The notes beneath the pieces are model-generated. The model was not told the DNA's origin. It saw only the letters and a list, made by a program, of their open reading frames with translations, and did no database searches. The position numbers and the translations under genes are program-made. Of a DNA stretch of 64,000 bases, positions 26,143-35,053 are shown one piece after another; position 1 is the stretch's first letter, and every line of letters begins with the position of its first letter. The stretch comes from Amycolatopsis iheyensis. GTDB taxonomy: Bacteria; Actinomycetota; Actinomycetes; Mycobacteriales; Pseudonocardiaceae. Where the stretch lies: assembly GCF_024703995.1 (NCBI RefSeq), contig NZ_JAMXQV010000002.1, forward strand, positions 124,001-188,000. Direction: 5' to 3'.

Positions 26143-27186
26143 GTGTTGCCGCCTACAGACCAGGGGCACCTCCGTAAGTATCTAGCAACACTAGGTGTCG
26201 CCATCGTTGTTGCGGCTATAGCGGTTGGTGGATTTCTTCTTCAAGCTCAAAATGATTTGCTTATCGAGCAAAGTAAGCTTAATCAAGCTAGCGCTACTGG
26301 GCGCGCGGCAATCGAGCAAAAGCAACGCATCATCCTCTTTGTGCTTCAATGGTCTCCGCTTGCGCTGGGGATTCTTGCCGCTGGCGGCATTGGCTTGGCA
26401 GTTTTCGGCCTTTGCGGATGGGCGAAAAGGCAAAAAGTTCTCGATCAGAAAGACGCTCTAGAAGTCGAGAAGGGGACCGCGGAGCTTGAAGGGCTTCGTG
26501 CAACCAATCGAATGAGAGAGCAGGAAAGAGAGCGCGCTGTAGACGAAGTTATTGCTGACTCGACCGAAGGGGAGGCTGTCGGACTCGCGTCTTCTGGCGG
26601 CGACTCCGAGTCTTCGACGGCCCCTGGGAAGTCGGGGGCCAGGGGTGATGGTGCTGCAATTTCCATTGAGTCTGTTGATGGCGAAGATGCGGCTCCTCGA
26701 AGTTCGGTCCGGGACGAAATCATTGCGGTTGAGCGAGAGCTCATGCGGAAACTCTCGCAAGTATTTGGCGAGGCTTACGTCGTCAATGGTGCACAGATTG
26801 GCGGCGAAACGCCAGGGGAAGCCGGGCCGGAGCGACTCGTGTACCTAGATGCCGTGGCGGTTGATCCGGCCACAAAGCAAGGATTTGCGATAGACGTCAG
26901 GTTGATGCGATCGACTTCATCTTGGCGCTACTATAGCGGGCTGGTAAATTGCGTCAAGGGTGCAATTGAACTAGAGCGACTCAGGCTTCATGATGCATCT
27001 AGTTTTACCCCTGTTATGATTGCTGTTATCGAAGACCATGAAATAGGCATGTCGCGAATTGCTAGGTTTAGAATTCTTCTCGAAGAGGCGGCAACGCTTT
27101 TTATTAACAGGCCAAAGGTGCTTATTTACTCGCGAGAGCAATTCTTCGCGATGGCTGACAATAGATTTCTTTTCGATCTGAACTAG
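26143..27186 (+). CDS. Membrane-anchored protein of unknown function (mini-element cargo)
   Basis: 347 residues; TTG or GTG-type start near 26143 (frame reads MLPPTDQGHLRKYL), otherwise unassigned. Two helices (residues 13-35 and 65-90) bracket a short external loop. A charged coiled coil (about 95-130), a Ser/Gly/Glu-rich linker (135-180) and a globular C-terminal domain (185-347) follow. In the last, YLDAVAVDPATKQGFAIDVRLMR has the D-(x)n-D-x-R spacing of a degenerate PD-(D/E)xK nuclease-like core; this is a visual guess. Low GC and codon use unlike the neighbours show recent acquisition. Being the sole cargo of an att-flanked element, a defence or superinfection role is possible but unproven. 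Confidence 0.75.
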   Translation: MLPPTDQGHLRKYLATLGVAIVVAAIAVGGFLLQAQNDLLIEQSKLNQASATGRAAIEQKQRIILFVLQWSPLALGILAAGGIGLAVFGLCGWAKRQKVLDQKDALEVEKGTAELEGLRATNRMREQERERAVDEVIADSTEGEAVGLASSGGDSESSTAPGKSGARGDGAAISIESVDGEDAAPRSSVRDEIIAVERELMRKLSQVFGEAYVVNGAQIGGETPGEAGPERLVYLDAVAVDPATKQGFAIDVRLMRSTSSWRYYSGLVNCVKGAIELERLRLHDASSFTPVMIAVIEDHEIGMSRIARFRILLEEAATLFINRPKVLIYSREQFFAMADNRFLFDLN

Positions 27187-27212
27187 TTCCGTGACTGCTT
27201 TTCGCGCATCAA

Positions 27213-27370
27213 GTGTGCGGCCTTTCGGCATCTCGTCGACCTGGCGCAGCCCGATCATGCTGTGTCAAGGGGGCACGTTCCACTTGACTGCCGCTGACCT
27301 GCGCGGCTGCCCCCTTGACGCGGCGTGATAGCCCTCCGGGAGGTCGTCGAGATGCCGTTTGGCCGCACAC
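27213..27370. repeat. Large nested inverted repeat in the mini-element
   Basis: Outer arms 27213-27242 and 27341-27370 are complementary at 26 of 30 positions; the mismatches include a central AAA/TTT block. Inside, GTCAAGGGGGCA (27264-27275) pairs perfectly with TGCCCCCTTGAC (27308-27319). The inner arm shares CCCCTTGAC with the end of the tRNA attachment core. The structure could fold into a long cruciform or RNA hairpin. Candidates are a recombination or transfer site, or a structured RNA. Confidence 0.75.
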
Positions 27371-27618
27371 GGACGCAACCGCCACGCTCGACTCGGCTAT
27401 CTCGGAGACCTGCCCGTCCGGCGAGGACATTCTCTTCTTCTTGAGCTGCGGCCTCCGGTGCAGCCGCCGGCCGGTCGCGTGGGTGCCGGAAACGGGCCCC
27501 GCGCGTGCCGGCCGATAGCGGCGCGGCCCCGGAGGGGCCGCCTTGATCCGGACCCCGGGAGCGTGTGACACGTATGTGACATGCCCCGGGGTTCTCGGTG
27601 CCCGAACCGGCCCCGGAT

Positions 27619-27734
<116 letters not shown>

Positions 27735-27849
27735 GACCCGCACTCGCTGAGTGCGTGAGAGGTACTCTAGCGCGCCCGCCTACCCGCCCTGCAACCGGCC
27801 CCCGGAACCGCCTGACCTGCGAAAACAGGCCAGGCGGCGCCAAAAGCAC

Positions 27850-29022
27850 TCAAGCCGGGTTGCCGGCGTGCGTCAGCGTCTGCCACGCCACGAACAGGTT
27901 GTTCGAGCCCGCCGGGCGCTGGCGCTCCGTCAGGGTCTGCGTGTTCGTCATCGCGATGCCCAAGCGCGTGTGCAGCGCGTTGAACCCCACCTCCGTCACC
28001 GGGCCCAGGCCGAGCTTCAACGAGCCGTTGCACAGCCACGATGGCACCGCCGTGCCCAGCTGGTACTTCGACTGGAAGCCCAGTGCCTGCCTCAGCCGCT
28101 CGCCGACGTCCGTTCCGTACACGTCCTGGCCCTGGATGCGCAGCGTCTCCGCCACGTCCGCGATTGCCGCTATTCCGTACCCCGTGTGGGTGAAGTCGCG
28201 GCAGGTCTCCTGGGTCAAGCCGTCCACGAAGGTTCCCTGGCCCTGCCAGTAGCTCACGATCTGGGCTCGGGTGGACAGTCCGCTGCCGGGGACCGTCTTG
28301 GGCAGGGCGCCGTCCGAGGACAAGTACACGTACGCCGCCGTGCGGTTGCGGTAGCGGGTTACCGCCTTGTCGAAGTTCGTCTTGTCCTCCAGGAAGACCG
28401 AGATGCCCACCGCGGCCTCCATCATGGACAGTTCCCAGTTTCCGTTGCTGTTGCTGCCGTTGATGATTTTGTTCAAGTACACGTTGCGCAGCATCGTGCC
28501 GAAACGGCCCGAGTTCGGCCAGCTCGTGTACGTGTACTTGATGATCTCCGCCGCGCGGGGCCAGGACGAGCCCGACCAGCCCGTCTGCAGCGGCGCGTTG
28601 CTGTTGGTGTGACTCGTGATCGTCGCCGACCACGCGTCCATCAGGGCGATCGCCTTCTGCGCGTAACGCGCGTCTCCCGAGATGTACCAGATCAGGGCGT
28701 CCGTGTAGGCCGCTATCGCGTCTTCCCGCTCGTCGGTACACCCGTAGTTCGGGTTCGAATAGGACCCGCATTCCACCACCGCGCGGGGTTTCGGGGTGCG
28801 GGAAAGCGACGCGTACGAACTCGACACAGCCTGGTCGTACGCGGCTTTCCACGGCTGGGCGCCGGCTTTCACCTGCGTCTTCACGAAATCCAGCTGCGGG
28901 CGGCTGACCAGCACGCCCGGGTGGGTGAACGTCGCGGGTGCGGCGGGCGCGGGAGTGGCTACCAGGCCCAGTGCGAGGGGTACCAGGGCGGCGAGCGTGA
29001 CGACTTTTCTCAAGCGGGACAT
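27850..29022 (-). CDS. Secreted alginate-lyase-family polysaccharide lyase
   Basis: 390 residues with a signal peptide (MSRLRKVVTLAALVPLALGLVATPAPA, cleavage near APA-AP). The rest is an alpha/alpha toroid of the alginate_lyase (PF05426) type: HPGVLVSRPQLDFVK, a central NGNWELSMMEAAVGISVFLED, and RDFTHTGYGIAAIADVAETLR with the His/Tyr pair typical of such lyases. The substrate may be alginate or another uronate polymer; family resemblance alone does not decide. A DasR-like site 55 bp upstream suggests control with chitin genes. It is 115 bp upstream of tRNA-Pro on the same strand. Confidence 0.85.
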   Translation of the reverse strand: MSRLRKVVTLAALVPLALGLVATPAPAAPATFTHPGVLVSRPQLDFVKTQVKAGAQPWKAAYDQAVSSSYASLSRTPKPRAVVECGSYSNPNYGCTDEREDAIAAYTDALIWYISGDARYAQKAIALMDAWSATITSHTNSNAPLQTGWSGSSWPRAAEIIKYTYTSWPNSGRFGTMLRNVYLNKIINGSNSNGNWELSMMEAAVGISVFLEDKTNFDKAVTRYRNRTAAYVYLSSDGALPKTVPGSGLSTRAQIVSYWQGQGTFVDGLTQETCRDFTHTGYGIAAIADVAETLRIQGQDVYGTDVGERLRQALGFQSKYQLGTAVPSWLCNGSLKLGLGPVTEVGFNALHTRLGIAMTNTQTLTERQRPAGSNNLFVAWQTLTHAGNPA

Positions 29023-29076
29023 GGCTCTCCTCGAGACGACGGTGTCCGGGGGTAGCGCGCGCTCCGCTCAGTCTCA

Positions 29077-29088
29077 TGGTCCAGACCA
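29077..29088. promoter_or_regulatory. DasR-like (dre) site before the lyase
   Basis: TGGTCCAGACCA differs at one position from the perfect palindrome TGGTCTAGACCA found before the chitinase. It lies 55 bp upstream of the lyase start. It may place the lyase in the GlcNAc regulon. Confidence 0.55.
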
Positions 29089-29147
29089 CCGCTCGTCAAG
29101 AACCGGACCGGCCTTTCTTCGCCTCCTGAAGAAAAGAACCGGAAAAT

Positions 29148-29193
29148 GTTCAGCCCGCTGAACGGAAAGGCAATTCCGTTCAGCGGGCTGAAC
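29148..29193 (-). terminator. Perfect 20-bp hairpin terminator of the chitinase
   Basis: Arms 29148-29167 and 29174-29193 are perfectly complementary around a 6-base loop, starting 4 bases after the chitinase stop. On the minus strand it is followed by ATTTTCC. The arms contain a second internal palindrome (GTTCAGC..GCTGAAC), as in dispersed repeats, so it may be a co-opted repeat. Confidence 0.85.
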
Positions 29194-29197
29194 GAAC

Positions 29198-31453
29198 TCA
29201 GCCGAGCCCGGCGCTCACCGCGTTCATCAACGTCCCGGTGTCACCCGACATCTCCCACGCCATCACGCCGAGCAGACCACGTTGCTTCAGCCACGTCGTC
29301 TTCAGCCCGATCGACCAGGCGTCGTCGAACGTCCACCACTGGCCGCCGTTGCCCGTGTAGCACGACGTCGCCACCGCGGCCGTGTCGTGGTACACCGTGC
29401 ACGCCGGGACGCTCGCCACCAGGTTCGCGTACCCGCGCGTGCCCGCTTCCTCGGCGAACTGACCCGGCGCCGCGCCGGTCGCGGACTGCCACTCGCCGTG
29501 CTTCCCGCCGTCCGCGACGCCCTGCCAGCCGCGGCCGTAGAAGGCCAGGCCGAGGGTCAGCCGCCGTGGATCGACGCCCGCGTTCGTGTACGCGTTGATC
29601 GCCGCTTCGGCGCTGAAGTGGAAGTTGTACGGGTCGTCGGCGTCGGCGTACAGGTTGCCCTGGTGGCCGGTCCGGTTCGGCTCCCACGAGTTGTCACTGC
29701 CCGACCCGTGGAAGTCGTACCCCTGCACGTTCGCCACGTCCAGGGAGTCGAAGACGCGCGACAGGTCCCAGCCCGCCGCCACCTTGGCCGGGTCGGCCGG
29801 GGTGAACGCGTGCAGCTGGTAGCGCTTGCCGGTCGTCGCGCCGTACGCGTCGAGCTGCGTGCGGAACTCCGCCAGCAACGCGGTCAGGTTGTTCTTGTCG
29901 TTCGGGCTCCAGTGGTTGCCGGGGTGCCCGTCCGCGCTGGCCGGCCACTCCCAGTCGAGGTCGATGCCGTCGAAGATGCCGGCCGCCGTGCCCGGGCCGC
30001 CCGCGCCGCCGTAGGAGGCGATGTTGCCCTTGATCCACGTGTCGACGCACGACGACACGAACTTCTTGCGCGAGGCGTCGGTGGCCGCGACGTCGGAGAA
30101 GTACTTGGAGTACGTCCACCCGCCCAGCGACACCAGGACCTTGAGGTTCGGGTGCTTCGCCTTGAGCTTCTTGAGCTGGTTGAAGTTGCCGCGCAACGAC
30201 TCCCAGCCCGTGTCGGCCACGCCGTCGACCGACTGCGCCGCGGAGAACGGCCGCGAGTAGTCGGCCTCGGCGTCGCCCGCGCCGTCACCCTGGTTGGGGT
30301 CCTGCGGGTTCGCCGTGGTGCCCTTCGTGACGCCGGACAGGCAGGTCAGGTTCACCGGGTCGATGTTCTCGAACGCGTAGAGCAGGTGCGTCAGCTTCGA
30401 CGCGGCGCCCGACGTCTCGAGGTTCTTCACGAAGTACTGGCGCCCGTAGATGCCCCACTGCACGAAGTAGCCGACCTTCGCGTAGCCCGACACGATGTCG
30501 CCGGTCTTCGCCGAAACGGAGTTGCTCGGCGCCGACACGTTGTCGTAGCCGTCGCGCGCCCGCACCGTGAACGTGTACGAAGTGGACGGTGCCAGCCCGG
30601 TCACGACGGCCGACGTCGTGGTCACCGTGGTGGCCACAGTGGACCCGCGGTAGACGTCGTAGCTCACGACGCCGGTGTTGTCGCTCGACGCCGCCCAGGT
30701 CAGCGAGACGCTCGTCGCGTCGGCCGCGGTCGAGCGCAGCGAACCCGGCGCGGACGGCGGGGTGGTGTCGTCGGCCGGGTTGTTGGTGGTCACCGAGAGC
30801 GCCGCGCTCGCCGGGGACGTGTTCCCCTTGGCGTCCTTCGCCTTCACCGTGAACGAGTACGCCGTGCCCGGCGTGAGCCCGGAGATCGTCGCGCTGGTCC
30901 CGGTCACCGACGTCGCCAGCGAACTGCCCTGGTAGACGTCGTAGCCGGTCACCGGCAGCGAGCCGGCCACCGACGTGTTCCAGGCCAGCGCGACCGTCTT
31001 GGTCGTCTTCGCGACCAGCCGCAGGTTGGCCGGCGCGCCCGGTGGCGTGTCCGGAGAACCGTCGCAGTTGGCGTTGTCGACGCGGCATTGCGTGGGGCTC
31101 GCGGCCGCGCTGAGCCGGAACGTGGGGCTGTACGGGTAGGTCGTGCGGCCCGGCGCGAGCGTCGCGATGTAGTACGCCGGTGTCAGCGTGACCTGCGTGC
31201 CGTTCTGGGTCACCGTGCCGTTTTCGCCGGTCGAAGCGGTGACGCCGGCGGGCAGCGTGAAGGTGATGGCCCAGTTGCTCACCGAGGCGGTCCCGGTGTT
31301 GGCGACGGTGTAGGTGCCGGTGGTGCCGCTCATCGCCAGCGTGGCGGTCAGCGAACCGGCCGCGGCGGCGGGTGGCGCGAGGGCCGCGGTGCCACCGAGT
31401 GCTATCAGCAAGGCGGCGAGCGCGGAGCGTAGTCGGGTGGAGGTGCGTCTCAT
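29198..31453 (-). CDS. Secreted GH18 chitinase with CBM2-like and two FN3 domains
   Basis: 751 residues. Signal peptide (1-32), a CBM2-like chitin/cellulose-binding domain (33-130), FN3 domains at about 138-225 and 232-320, then a GH18 barrel. The catalytic DxxDxDxE motif is present as FDGIDLDWEWP; VLVSLGGWTYSKYF and the terminal WWTFDD segment are typical. It hydrolyses chitin outside the cell. ATG 31453 with GGAG 8 bp upstream; the extra upstream residues in the frame break the signal peptide. A perfect DasR operator lies upstream, so GlcNAc-6-P should induce it. A strong hairpin terminator follows. Confidence 0.95.
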   Translation of the reverse strand: MRRTSTRLRSALAALLIALGGTAALAPPAAAAGSLTATLAMSGTTGTYTVANTGTASVSNWAITFTLPAGVTASTGENGTVTQNGTQVTLTPAYYIATLAPGRTTYPYSPTFRLSAAASPTQCRVDNANCDGSPDTPPGAPANLRLVAKTTKTVALAWNTSVAGSLPVTGYDVYQGSSLATSVTGTSATISGLTPGTAYSFTVKAKDAKGNTSPASAALSVTTNNPADDTTPPSAPGSLRSTAADATSVSLTWAASSDNTGVVSYDVYRGSTVATTVTTTSAVVTGLAPSTSYTFTVRARDGYDNVSAPSNSVSAKTGDIVSGYAKVGYFVQWGIYGRQYFVKNLETSGAASKLTHLLYAFENIDPVNLTCLSGVTKGTTANPQDPNQGDGAGDAEADYSRPFSAAQSVDGVADTGWESLRGNFNQLKKLKAKHPNLKVLVSLGGWTYSKYFSDVAATDASRKKFVSSCVDTWIKGNIASYGGAGGPGTAAGIFDGIDLDWEWPASADGHPGNHWSPNDKNNLTALLAEFRTQLDAYGATTGKRYQLHAFTPADPAKVAAGWDLSRVFDSLDVANVQGYDFHGSGSDNSWEPNRTGHQGNLYADADDPYNFHFSAEAAINAYTNAGVDPRRLTLGLAFYGRGWQGVADGGKHGEWQSATGAAPGQFAEEAGTRGYANLVASVPACTVYHDTAAVATSCYTGNGGQWWTFDDAWSIGLKTTWLKQRGLLGVMAWEMSGDTGTLMNAVSAGLG

Positions 31454-31488
31454 GGCGGTTTCTCCAGACGGCACGGGGGCGGGGACGA

Positions 31489-31504
31489 CGTGGTCTAGAC
31501 CACA
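31489..31504. promoter_or_regulatory. DasR responsive element (dre) of the chitinase
   Basis: GTGGTCTAGACCAC (31490-31503) is a perfect palindrome matching the dre consensus of Streptomyces chitin genes (ACTGGTCTAGACCACT). It lies about 37 bp upstream of the chitinase start. Binding of the GntR-family repressor DasR, released by phosphorylated glucosamine, is expected (family knowledge). Confidence 0.85.
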
Positions 31505-31573
31505 TCGAATGTAACCCGGTGCGGGGAGAACCGCGCAGGCCCGAACGGCGGCAACCGCCGTCCGAACGGACGG

Positions 31574-32353
31574 TTAACTTCCCGAGAAGCTCGCCTTGCC
31601 CGGTCCGTCGGCCAAGAAGGACTTCACGGCGTTGCGGAGGTCTTCGGTCTCGAACAGTGCGGCGGCGATGGTGGTGATGTGCGCGTTCGCCTCCGGGACG
31701 CCGCCGGCGGAGAAGTGGTCGAGGACGCGCTTGGTCGCCGCGTGCGCCAGGGTGGGCCCCGAAGCGAGCCGGGCCGCGAACTCGCGACAAGCGTCGTCGA
31801 ACCCCTCGTCCGGCAGGACGCGGTTGACGACGTTCCAGCGTTCGAGCGTCGCGGCGTCGTAGGTGTCGCCGGTCATCACGAACTCCTTGGCGCGGCCGAC
31901 GCCCGCCCGCGCGGCGAGCCGCTGGGTGCCGCCCATGGTCGGGGTCAGGCCGACGACCTTCTCGACGAGCCCGAACTTCGCCCGCGACGCGGCCAGGATG
32001 AGATCGCAGGCCACCGCGACCTCGAACGCCCAGGTCAGGCACAGGCCGTGGGCGGCGAACACGGTCGGGAACGGCAACGCGGCGATCCGGTCCGGCACCG
32101 CGAGCATCTCGTCGAACAGCACCTTCGCCTCGGCGGGCGAACCCTGCGCGTCGAACAGCGAGACGTCCACGCCGCCGCTGACGACCTTGCCCTCGGCGCG
32201 GATGAGCAGCGCCCGCGCGGGCGACGCTTCCAGCTCGTCGAGGGCCGAGGACAGCGAAGCCTGCAGGGAAGCGGTGTAGAGGTTCAACGGCGGAGCGTCG
32301 ATCGTCAGGACGGCGAGCCCGCCGTCACGGTCGAGGCGGACGTGCTGAGCCAT
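31574..32353 (-). CDS. Enoyl-CoA hydratase/isomerase (crotonase family)
   Basis: 259 residues. Crotonase fold with oxyanion-hole region GKVVSGGVDVSLF and HGLCLTWAFEVAVACDLILAA. Both hydratase glutamates appear conserved, in AFEVAVACD and FGLVEKVVGL, followed by MGGTQRLAARAGVGRAKE. It is likely to hydrate or isomerise an enoyl-CoA in fatty-acid or aromatic-acid breakdown. The preceding PaaX stop overlaps a GTG (32359, GTGA); ATG 32353, with CAGGG upstream, is chosen. Co-transcription with paaX suggests regulation by an acyl-CoA or aryl-CoA. Confidence 0.9.
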   Translation of the reverse strand: MAQHVRLDRDGGLAVLTIDAPPLNLYTASLQASLSSALDELEASPARALLIRAEGKVVSGGVDVSLFDAQGSPAEAKVLFDEMLAVPDRIAALPFPTVFAAHGLCLTWAFEVAVACDLILAASRAKFGLVEKVVGLTPTMGGTQRLAARAGVGRAKEFVMTGDTYDAATLERWNVVNRVLPDEGFDDACREFAARLASGPTLAHAATKRVLDHFSAGGVPEANAHITTIAAALFETEDLRNAVKSFLADGPGKASFSGS

Positions 32354-32355
32354 GT

Positions 32356-33267
32356 TCACCCTGCTTCTTCGGCGGAGACGATGTCGTCCCAATACTGCTG
32401 GGCCTCCGGGCGCCAGTCGACGTGTTTGTGATGGAACAGTTCCGCGGCTTTCGTCCCGCTCCACTTCGCCGGCAGGAGCTCCGCGGGCAGTTGCGGGTCG
32501 AGGAACGGGAACCGCCGCCACTCGTGCACCAGCTCGGTCTGCGCGCGCAGCACCGCCTGGCCGCCGGTCGGTCGCAGCCCGGTGAACCGGTCGATGAAGT
32601 CCTCGTAGCGGTCCTTGAGCTCGGTCAGGTCCCAGGACCGGGCCACCATCGTCTCCTGCTCGCCGACCTCGCCGTACGCGGCGGTGAACGACATCGCCTG
32701 CGCCTCGAGGCCCAGCTCGGTGACGATCTGCTGGGCCTCCCGCTGGCGGCTCAGGTCCGGGCTGACCCAGACGCCGGCCACCGGCGAGCCGAAGCCCGCC
32801 CAGGTCAGCCGGGTGCGCAGCCGGTGGCGCAGGTCGCGCTTGGCCTCCGGCACCGACACGATGAGCATCAGCCACCGCCCGTCCCAGCTGCGCTCCTCGC
32901 GGCCGAACGCGTAGATCCGGTCGGCGCCCTCGGTCAGCAGACGGCGGCCCGGCGGCGTCAGCGACCAGCGCACCCGGCGCCCGACGCGCTCGGAGACCAC
33001 CCAGCCTTCGGCGGCCGAGCGGGCCAGCGCCTGCCGCGCCGACTTCTCCTCGATGTCGAGCACACCGAGCACCTCGACCAGCATCGACGTCCAGACCGGC
33101 TTGTCCCGCGGGAGCGCGTACTCGCCGAGCACGGTCATCAGCAGCGACCGCGCGCTGGCGTGGCTGACCTCGCGGCGCCGGCTCACCGTCGGCCGGGGCG
33201 CGGACGGGCGGCCTTCCCTCGGCTTCGGCCGGCGGCCGAGGGTGACCGGGGGAGCGGGTTCGCCCAT
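32356..33267 (-). CDS. PaaX-family transcriptional regulator
   Basis: 303 residues. N-terminal winged helix (ARSLLMTVLGEYALPRDKPVW, ARQALARSAAEGWV), a central PaaX domain (WLMLIVSVPEAKRDLRHRLRTRL, WVSPDLSRQREA) and a C-terminal PaaX_C region (LVHEWRRFPFLDPQLP). PaaX proteins repress phenylacetate or related catabolism and respond to aryl-CoA. No paa genes are in the window; the only partner is the crotonase gene immediately downstream, probably in one operon. The intergenic DNA to the divergent ABC-F gene carries an imperfect inverted repeat (33329-33380) that could be its operator. Confidence 0.92.
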   Translation of the reverse strand: MGEPAPPVTLGRRPKPREGRPSAPRPTVSRRREVSHASARSLLMTVLGEYALPRDKPVWTSMLVEVLGVLDIEEKSARQALARSAAEGWVVSERVGRRVRWSLTPPGRRLLTEGADRIYAFGREERSWDGRWLMLIVSVPEAKRDLRHRLRTRLTWAGFGSPVAGVWVSPDLSRQREAQQIVTELGLEAQAMSFTAAYGEVGEQETMVARSWDLTELKDRYEDFIDRFTGLRPTGGQAVLRAQTELVHEWRRFPFLDPQLPAELLPAKWSGTKAAELFHHKHVDWRPEAQQYWDDIVSAEEAG

Positions 33268-33328
33268 CTGAGTTCACCAACCTCACTGCACAGGGGGTCT
33301 CGACAACCGAACAGGGTACCCACACTCA

Positions 33329-33380
33329 GTGATCAAAGCGCCACCGGACACACACAGTCGGTGGCTTTGACCATGATCTG
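33329..33380. promoter_or_regulatory. Imperfect inverted repeat between paaX-like and ABC-F genes
   Basis: TGATCAAAGCGCCACCG faces CGGTGGCTTTGACCATGATC across about 12 bases, in the divergent promoter region. It is a possible operator for the PaaX-like regulator or for the ABC-F gene. The match is imperfect. Confidence 0.4.
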
Positions 33381-33415
33381 ACCCTTCACCACCGCCCCGT
33401 AGACTCGGCTACCTC

Positions 33416-35053
33416 ATGAGCGCAACTCTCGTCGCGAAGGACCTGGCCGCGGGCCACGGCGATCGCACCCTCTTCTCGGGCCTCGACCTCGTGGTCGCGC
33501 CGGGCGACGTCGTCGGCCTGGTCGGCGTCAACGGCGCCGGCAAGTCGACGCTGCTGCGGACCCTGGCCGGGCTCGCGAAACCGGACGGCGGGGAGATCCG
33601 GCTGAACCCGCCGACCGCGACCGTCGGGCACCTCCCGCAGGAGCCGGAACGCCGGGAAGGCGAGTCGGTGCGGGAGTTCCTGGCGCGGCGCACCGGCGTG
33701 TCGTCGGCGCAGGCCGACCTGGACGCGGCGACCGAAGCGCTGACGGCGGGCTCGCCGGGCGCGGACGACCAGTACGCCGCGGCGCTGGACCGGTGGCTCG
33801 CCCTCGGCGGCGCCGACCTCGACGACCGTGCCGCCGAAGTGGCCGCCGACCTGGGCCTGGCTGTCGACCTGGACCAGCCGATGACGTCGTTGTCCGGTGG
33901 CCAGGCCGCGCGCGCCGGGCTCGCGTCGCTGCTGCTGAGCCGCTACGACGTCTTCCTGCTCGACGAGCCGACGAACGACCTCGACCTCGACGGCCTGGCC
34001 CGGCTGGAGCGGTTCGTGGCCGGACTGCGGGCGGCGACGGTGCTGGTCAGCCACGACCGCGAGTTCCTCGCCCGGACCGTCGACCGCGTCGTCGAGCTGG
34101 ACCTGGCGCAGCAGCAGGTCAACGTCTACGGCGGTGGTTACGAGTCCTATCTCGAGGAACGCGAGGTCGCGCGGCGGCACGCGCGTGAGGAGTACGAGGA
34201 GTACGCCGACACGAAGGCTTCGCTGGAGGCGAGGGGGCGGATGCAGCGGGCGTGGATGGAGAAGGGCGTCAAGAACGCCCGCCGGAAGCAGCCCGACAAC
34301 GACAAGTCCGCGCGCAAGTTCCGGACCGAGGCGACGGAGAAGCAGGCGTCGAAGGCGCGGCAGACCGATCGGATGATCGAGCGCCTGGAGGTCGTCGAGG
34401 AGCCGCGCAAGGAGTGGGAGCTGCGGATGGAGATCGCCGCGGCGCCGCGGGCGGGCGCGGTGGTCGCGACGCTGCGGGGTGCGGTCGTGCGGCGCGGCGG
34501 GTTCACGCTCGGGCCGGTCGACCTGCAGGTCGACTGGGCGGACAAGGTCGCCATCACCGGCGCGAACGGCGCCGGCAAGTCGACGCTGCTGGCCGCCCTC
34601 CTCGGCCGGCTGCCGCTGGACGAAGGTGCGGCCGCGCTGGGGCCGGGCGTGGTGGTCGGCGAGGTCGACCAGGCACGGCGGCTGTTCCTCGGCGACGTTC
34701 CGCTCGCGGCGGCTTTCGCCCGGGAAGTGCCTGAGTTCCCGGACGCGGACGTGCGGACCCTGCTGGCCAAGTTCGGTCTCAAGGCCGCACACGTCATGCG
34801 ATCCGCGGCGACGCTCTCGCCGGGCGAGCGGACGCGGGCGGCGTTGGCTCTGCTGCAGGCGCGCGGGGTGAACCTGCTGGTGCTGGACGAGCCGACCAAC
34901 CACCTCGACCTGCCGGCGATCGAGCAGCTGGAGTCGGCGCTGGACAAGTACCCGGGGACGTTGCTGCTGGTCACGCACGATCGCCGGATGCTGGACGCGG
35001 TGCACGTGACCCGTCGTCTCGAGGTCGACGGGGGGAAGGTCCGCGAGCTGTGA
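33416..35053 (+). CDS. ABC-F family ATPase (ribosome-associated type)
   Basis: 545 residues with two ABC domains in one chain and no membrane helices. Walker A motifs GVNGAGKST (near 40) and GANGAGKST (near 380), signature SLSGGQAARAG in the first domain and LSPGERTRA in the second, and LLDEPTNDLDL / VLDEPTNHLDL. The interdomain linker (about 240-325) is long and basic (MEKGVKNARRKQPDNDKSARKF, quoted in part). ABC-F proteins act on the ribosome, in translation or antibiotic resistance; the exact subfamily cannot be told by eye. The stop overlaps the GNAT start (GTGA). Confidence 0.92.
   Translation: MSATLVAKDLAAGHGDRTLFSGLDLVVAPGDVVGLVGVNGAGKSTLLRTLAGLAKPDGGEIRLNPPTATVGHLPQEPERREGESVREFLARRTGVSSAQADLDAATEALTAGSPGADDQYAAALDRWLALGGADLDDRAAEVAADLGLAVDLDQPMTSLSGGQAARAGLASLLLSRYDVFLLDEPTNDLDLDGLARLERFVAGLRAATVLVSHDREFLARTVDRVVELDLAQQQVNVYGGGYESYLEEREVARRHAREEYEEYADTKASLEARGRMQRAWMEKGVKNARRKQPDNDKSARKFRTEATEKQASKARQTDRMIERLEVVEEPRKEWELRMEIAAAPRAGAVVATLRGAVVRRGGFTLGPVDLQVDWADKVAITGANGAGKSTLLAALLGRLPLDEGAAALGPGVVVGEVDQARRLFLGDVPLAAAFAREVPEFPDADVRTLLAKFGLKAAHVMRSAATLSPGERTRAALALLQARGVNLLVLDEPTNHLDLPAIEQLESALDKYPGTLLLVTHDRRMLDAVHVTRRLEVDGGKVREL

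Noticed and set aside
27209..27571. 120-codon minus-strand frame in the mini-element
   Set aside because: It covers the large inverted repeat, has low-complexity Arg/Pro/Ala composition, no ribosome-binding site and no domain.
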